Source: Candidatus Brocadiia bacterium
Lineage (GTDB): Bacteria; Planctomycetota; MHYJ01; WSZJ01
Direction: 5' to 3'
DNA length: 10,171 nucleotides
NCBI GenBank assembly: GCA_013360825.1
Contig: JABWAY010000141.1
Location: 1 to 10,171 of the forward strand
Below, piece after piece: positions 7,101 to 10,171 of this stretch (positions are counted from its first letter, which is position 1; every line of letters begins with the position of its first letter). Made by a program: the position numbers and the translations under genes. The notes beneath the pieces were generated by a model, which did not search any database, was not told where the DNA came from, and was given only the letters and a program-made list of their open reading frames with translations.

Positions 7101-10100
7101 AGCAGGCGCTGGAGCTGGCGAAGCGGGCGGGGTACCGGACGTCCGTCCACAACGCGACGGGCTGCCTGGCGCAGCTGGCCTACCAGAGGGCGGACTTCGC
7201 GGGCTGCCGGAAACTGCTGGAGGAGCCGCTGGCCGATCCGGAGCTGAACATCGGGAATCTCGTGGAGGTTGCCGGTCTGGATGCGGACGCCGCGATCCGT
7301 CTTGGAAAGTCTGCGGAGGCGGTGGCCCTGATCGAGTCGACGACCCGGAGGGTCGGGTCGGGGTTCGAATCCACCTGGGCGATGAACTGGCACGTCCACC
7401 GCGCCGGAATGCTCCTCGATGCGGGGCAGCCGGACGCGTGCGCGGAGGCGCTGGAACTGATCCGTGAACGCATGGCGACCTGGGAAGCCCGGGACATCGT
7501 CGCGGAGCACAGATTCATCCAGGCGAGGCTCGCGGCGGTCCGGGGGGATGCGGAGACGGCGCTGAGACTGTTCCGCGAATCGACGACCGAGCTGTACAAG
7601 GCGTCGCCCCTGTTCCGCCGCGAGAATTTCCGCGTGCTCTGGGCGGCCGCGATGGCGCGACTGGACCGCCCCTCCGATGCGCGCTCGGGATGGGAGCGCG
7701 CCGAGGCGGAGCTGCTCAAGGCGGGGCTCCAGCCGTACGTCCTGCACCTTTCGGAGCAGTATCCGCAGCTGGTCGCGCTCCTGCGGGCGTCCCCCACGGA
7801 GGCGCGCACCGAGGTCCGCCCGGCCCCCCCGTCCGCCCTCCTGGGCGAGGCGCCGCCGCTGGTCGGGAGGGATGCGGAGCTGGCCTGGATCCGGGAGAGG
7901 CTGAAGCAGGTGAAGGAGCGGAAGGAGGGCGGCTTTGCGGTGTGGAGGGGGGCGCCCGGGATCGGCCGGACGCGGATGATGCGGGAGCTGACGGAGCACG
8001 CGGAGCGGATGGGCACGCCGGCATACGCGACCGCGGTGCGGGCGGAGAGTCGTTCGGCCGCGCATGGGGCCGTGCTGCCGATTCTCCGGCAGGCGCTGGA
8101 CCGGATTCCGCCGAGCGCGCTGGCGCGCGACGTGGCGGGGACGATCCGGAAAGGGATTCCGGAGCTGGGGGACCACAGGACGCTGGTGGCGGCGGCTCCC
8201 GGGGAGACGGCAACGGGGGCGATGACGCCGGAGCAGGAGCGGGTGCTGCTGCACGACGCGGTGGCGCGGCTGTTCGAGGCGGCGACCGGCCACGGGGTGC
8301 AGCCGATCGTGCTGGCGCTGGACGACGCGGGGGCCGCGGACGAGGCGTCGCTCGACCTCCTGGCGGCCCTCGGGCGTTCCCTCCGCTCCTCGGCGGTCCT
8401 GATCGTCCTCTCCGCCTCGTCCGACGACATGGGGGAGGGGCATCCGCTCCCCCGCCGCCTCGCCCCCCTGCTGCACGAGCGGATCGCGCAGCTCCGGGAA
8501 CTCGCGCCGCTGTCCGCGCGGGACATCTCGACCTACGTGGAAACCGTTCTCGGCGCCGGGCGGAAACACTCCGCGGAGCTGGCCGCGATCGTCGCCGAGA
8601 AGTCCTGCGGCAATCCGCTGTTCGCGCGCGAGATGCTTCTCGCCATGTTCCGGACCGGACTGGTGCAGGAAGACGGCGACGGGTGGACGCTCAAGACGCG
8701 CAACATCGCCCTCCCGGACACGATCGTGGGGCTCCTCAAACACCAGCTCGAGGGCATCGAGGCCGCCAACCTGCGCGTCCTGGCGGCGGCCTCCGTTCTC
8801 GGTCGCGAGTTCGAGTTCGACCTTCTGATGGAAGTCACGACGCTCGATGAACGCGCCCTCCTCGACAGGCTCGAGGCGATCGTCACGCACGGGATCCTCG
8901 AGGCCGTCCGCGACGACCCCCTCGGCCGCGACCTCTACCGCTTCCCCGCCCCCCAGATGCGCGAGGTCCTCTACTCCGGGCTTGCCGCGGACGAGCGCGC
9001 GGGGATGCACCGCCGGGCGGGGGATGCGCTGGAACGCGCGCAGCTGTCGAAGCGTTCGGTGAGCGCGGGGGAGCTGGCGCATCATTTCACCCGCGGCGGG
9101 GGCGGGCGGAAGGCCCGCGACTGGTCGCTGGAAGCGGGGCGGAAGGCGGTGCGGGCGTGCGCGAATTCCGAGGCGCTGGCGCACCTGGATGCGGCGATGA
9201 AGCTGATGAAGGGGGATCCGGCGCTGCTGGACCGGGAGAAGCTGTTCGAGGCGCTGCTGCTGCTCGCGTCGGTGGCGTCGCGGACGGGGGACACGGCCGC
9301 CGCGCGGCGGCGGACGGAGGAGGCGCTCGTCCTCGCCGAGACCCCGGCGGAGCGGATGCGGGTGAGCCGGGCACTGGTGCAGGCTCTTCACCGGGCCGGC
9401 GACCTGCGCGGGGCGGTGGCGGAGGCGGAGCGGGCGGTCCGGGCGTTCGGGAAGGAGGAGCACGGGAAGGAAGGAGCGGAGTGGTTCGACTGCGTTCCCG
9501 CGCCCGAGGAGGTGACGGCCGGGGCGTTCGAGTCGCTGGTGGGGCTGCTGAACACGATCTCGGTGGACTGTCTGATGCTCGGCAACCGGGAGACGGCCGC
9601 GCGATCGATCGGCATGGCGCTCGCGCTGGCGGACCGGAGCGGGCGGCCGGAGATTTCCGCCTCCGCGCTCCGCCCGCGCGCCAATCTGCTGCTCGAGCTC
9701 GGTCAGGTGGCGGAGGCGCGCGAGGCCCACGAGAAGGCGCTCCGGCTGTGGCGCGCGGCGGGCAGCCGATGGGACGAGGCGGCGACGCTGAACAACCTGG
9801 CCGGGGTGGACATGGCGAGCGGCAACCTGCTGACCTCGCTCGAGCGCTACGCGGAGTCGGCGAAGGTCTTCCAGGAGGTCGGCGACCTGATCGAGTACGC
9901 GCGGCAGCTGACGAACATCGGACGCGCGCAGCTCGACCTCGGGCAGTGGGCCGACGCGGAGCGGACGCTCGCGGAGGCGCTGGAGGCGAACCAGCGGCTC
10001 GGCGAGCGCCGGTCCGTCGCGTTCGTCTGGACCGACCTCGCGCGCCTGCACGCCGCGCGGGACCGGCGGGACGAAGCCCTGGCGGCCGTCCGCGAGGGCC

Positions 10101-10171
10101 TGGCCGTCGCGGGTGAGACCGGCATCGTGCAGCTCGCCTCGAACCTCCACGCCGTCGCCCTCGACCTGTCC
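4148..10171 (+). CDS. Giant Ser/Thr protein kinase with two tandem AAA/STAND ATPase-TPR modules (3' end off window)
   Basis: This open frame encodes at least 2008 residues with no stop to the window edge. Residues 18-280 are a Hanks-type kinase with all key residues: glycine loop GQGGMGAVY (25-33), ATP Lys47, helix-C Glu66, HRDLKPSN with Asp145, DFG Asp163, and MAPEQ ending the activation segment (189-193). It should be active; activation-loop candidates are Thr175, Thr177, Ser179, Ser181 and Thr185. Module 1 is an ATPase (VGR 311-313; Walker A GEAGVGKT 339-346; Walker B FFDD ending 463), a helical linker and TPR-like helices to about 1230. Module 2 repeats this from LVGRDAEL (1238), with a degenerate P-loop GAPGIGRT (1268-1275) and TPR repeats continuing past the window edge. 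It has no signal peptide or membrane segment, so it is cytoplasmic. Kinase-AAA-TPR proteins are known signalling regulators in large-genome bacteria; a doubled module is less usual. The input signal and targets are unknown. Confidence 0.93.
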   Translation, partial: MQPPPERNLVGLVVRDRYEILRLLGQGGMGAVYAVRDRQGGQERALKVLGADAGGIRVAQHRFKREFSTISRLNHPNIVGVFDFGELSGTLFYVMELLTSTSLQTMLPRPGEPLDRAGIFERLRAVSGVIDALGYIHQQHLVHRDLKPSNLLFAQDGRIRITDFGLAKDFDNAITLTESGSILGTLSHMAPEQLQGRKIDHRADLYALGVLLYQLVSGRLPFNESNPLALMRQQVTSNPLAPSRHNPAIPRELDDVVLKLLARDPVDRFPTAALLAQDLAAVLKGEMPGATRAAMSSSDQRTILQTAAGYVGRQEELTRLQKVLEEAGAGHGGVALITGEAGVGKTRFVEEFCARALLFGVTFLKGRADRRAGVFYRPFIEMIEGYNGRLGQYDTETEAAVFSDIGRVLSRLVPRLLERKTIAEMPEPPALEPRENKVRLFDAVTRLLLRLAQQDTLVLFFDDFQHVDELSLELFQYLGRNARGARLVLIAAVRGEDISQTGSRVHPVEAALALLRREGIQTETIALRRLTESETSRMARGLSGQVELSTEFLGKLWGRTAGVPYFVEELMRWLRDQGAIETGQIPEDMPATVEAVLRERLEGIPEGVLGTLRAAAVCGEEFEFEVLLRATGEPEGQLLDAVDLALRMKVLKERPGERYAFVHPLLRMMLYSKLLPRKRRLMHQAIARALEESGAALDTGREAAEALAYHWTGAGEREKALVYQIQAGQKAKAAYANEAARQHLEAAARVLEDKGDLASRVKLFDVLESLCSLASIAGSSETSEKLAQRMVFVATDLGDNERKALALKELGLAEQTAGKYAASQAHLLEARDTAAEPALRGQCMAFVAFQLSEKLGRAQEGLAMADEALKVLEGTPDISARYAAFNARGVSLLRAGRIAEAEAQMRRTVEFARANNRRIGVCNGLNNLSVALEAQGKSDERIAILRQALEAAREMGYLHGEALYLVGLSYGLMDKCDPDAEPVAKQALELAKRAGYRTSVHNATGCLAQLAYQRADFAGCRKLLEEPLADPELNIGNLVEVAGLDADAAIRLGKSAEAVALIESTTRRVGSGFESTWAMNWHVHRAGMLLDAGQPDACAEALELIRERMATWEARDIVAEHRFIQARLAAVRGDAETALRLFRESTTELYKASPLFRRENFRVLWAAAMARLDRPSDARSGWERAEAELLKAGLQPYVLHLSEQYPQLVALLRASPTEARTEVRPAPPSALLGEAPPLVGRDAELAWIRERLKQVKERKEGGFAVWRGAPGIGRTRMMRELTEHAERMGTPAYATAVRAESRSAAHGAVLPILRQALDRIPPSALARDVAGTIRKGIPELGDHRTLVAAAPGETATGAMTPEQERVLLHDAVARLFEAATGHGVQPIVLALDDAGAADEASLDLLAALGRSLRSSAVLIVLSASSDDMGEGHPLPRRLAPLLHERIAQLRELAPLSARDISTYVETVLGAGRKHSAELAAIVAEKSCGNPLFAREMLLAMFRTGLVQEDGDGWTLKTRNIALPDTIVGLLKHQLEGIEAANLRVLAAASVLGREFEFDLLMEVTTLDERALLDRLEAIVTHGILEAVRDDPLGRDLYRFPAPQMREVLYSGLAADERAGMHRRAGDALERAQLSKRSVSAGELAHHFTRGGGGRKARDWSLEAGRKAVRACANSEALAHLDAAMKLMKGDPALLDREKLFEALLLLASVASRTGDTAAARRRTEEALVLAETPAERMRVSRALVQALHRAGDLRGAVAEAERAVRAFGKEEHGKEGAEWFDCVPAPEEVTAGAFESLVGLLNTISVDCLMLGNRETAARSIGMALALADRSGRPEISASALRPRANLLLELGQVAEAREAHEKALRLWRAAGSRWDEAATLNNLAGVDMASGNLLTSLERYAESAKVFQEVGDLIEYARQLTNIGRAQLDLGQWADAERTLAEALEANQRLGERRSVAFVWTDLARLHAARDRRDEALAAVREGLAVAGETGIVQLASNLHAVALDLS
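4199..4987 (+). other. Protein kinase catalytic domain within the giant kinase
   Basis: Residues 18-280 span YEILRLLGQGGMG to DPVDRFPTAALLAQDL, the usual limits of a bacterial PknB-like kinase domain. Both lobes are complete: Lys47, Glu66, Asp145, Asn150, Asp163 and the Asp204 of the DLYALGV motif are all present, and Arg144 makes it an RD kinase expected to be controlled by activation-loop phosphorylation. Confidence 0.93.
5072..6409 (+). repeat. Intragenic duplication, copy 1: intact AAA/STAND ATPase plus linker
   Basis: Residues 309-754 are the first copy of a module repeated later in the same protein. Landmarks are YVGRQEEL (310), Walker A GEAGVGKT (339-346, Lys345), Walker B FFDD (462-463), sensor-like Arg494 in LIAAVRGED, GEEFEFE (619-625), ALAYHWTGAGE and HLEAAARVL (HL at 743-744). 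All nucleotide-binding residues expected of an active P-loop ATPase are present. Confidence 0.85.
7859..9211 (+). repeat. Intragenic duplication, copy 2: degenerate AAA/STAND ATPase plus linker
   Basis: Residues 1238-1688 are the second copy. Landmarks are LVGRDAEL (1238), altered Walker A GAPGIGRT (1268-1275, Arg1274 in place of Lys), Walker B LALDD (1392-1393), Ala1423 in place of the sensor-like Arg, GREFEFD (1552-1558), ELAHHFTRGG and HLDAAMKLM (HL at 1679-1680). Offsets from copy 1 are 928 (VGR), 929 (Walker A), 930 (Walker B), 933 (EFEF) and 936 (HL), so the copies are colinear with few net insertions. The proteins are clearly diverged, so the duplication is old. Confidence 0.85.

Noticed and set aside
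5815..7467. A 550-codon + strand open frame overlapping the kinase gene in another frame
   Set aside because: Its Gly/Arg/Ala-rich low-complexity composition and lack of motifs mark it as a frame shadow of the kinase gene.
6494..10150. A 1218-codon open frame on the - strand, and another at 4070-6376
   Set aside because: Both are antisense to the kinase gene, are dominated by Arg, Pro, Leu and Gly runs and show no domain motifs. The + strand frame here carries clear kinase, Walker and TPR motifs, so these are shadows caused by high GC.

Overview
This is a very GC-rich bacterial window in which every gene lies on the + strand and almost no space is non-coding. The gene content is a branched-chain-type 2-oxoacid dehydrogenase, a DUF4886-like SGNH hydrolase with a signal peptide, and a giant Ser/Thr kinase fused to ATPase and TPR modules. 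That mix fits a large-genome, high-GC Gram-negative lineage such as Planctomycetota, Acidobacteriota or Myxococcota. The phylum cannot be fixed from this sequence alone.

Region 1 (1-2093) is the end of a 2-oxoacid dehydrogenase operon. It holds the C-terminal 314 residues of the E2 acyltransferase (peripheral-subunit-binding domain plus catalytic domain), then the complete E1-alpha subunit 5 nt later. E2 and E1-alpha residues both point to the branched-chain (2-oxoisovalerate) branch. E1-beta and E3 are not in the window.

Region 2 (2143-4089) is a tight three-gene cluster: a secreted SGNH/GDSL-type hydrolase, an overlapping (ATGA) MmcQ/YjbR-family small protein, and a membrane-anchored C39-like cysteine peptidase with four N-terminal helices. 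Strong Shine-Dalgarno sequences precede the first two genes. No common pathway can be inferred for the three.

Region 3 (4148-10171, running off the end) is one uninterrupted reading frame of at least 2008 codons. It encodes a Hanks-type Ser/Thr kinase followed by two tandem copies of an AAA/STAND-type ATPase, helical-linker and TPR module. Copy 1 has an intact Walker A and B. Copy 2 matches it at an almost constant offset of 928-936 residues but has lost the P-loop lysine (now Arg) and a sensor-like arginine. A consensus TATAAT hexamer ends 7 nt before the kinase ATG and no Shine-Dalgarno is present, which suggests a leaderless transcript. This kinase is the most unusual object in the window.

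No RNA genes, CRISPR arrays, insertion sequences, attachment sites or convincing rho-independent terminators were seen, and no gap without a gene exceeds 60 bases.
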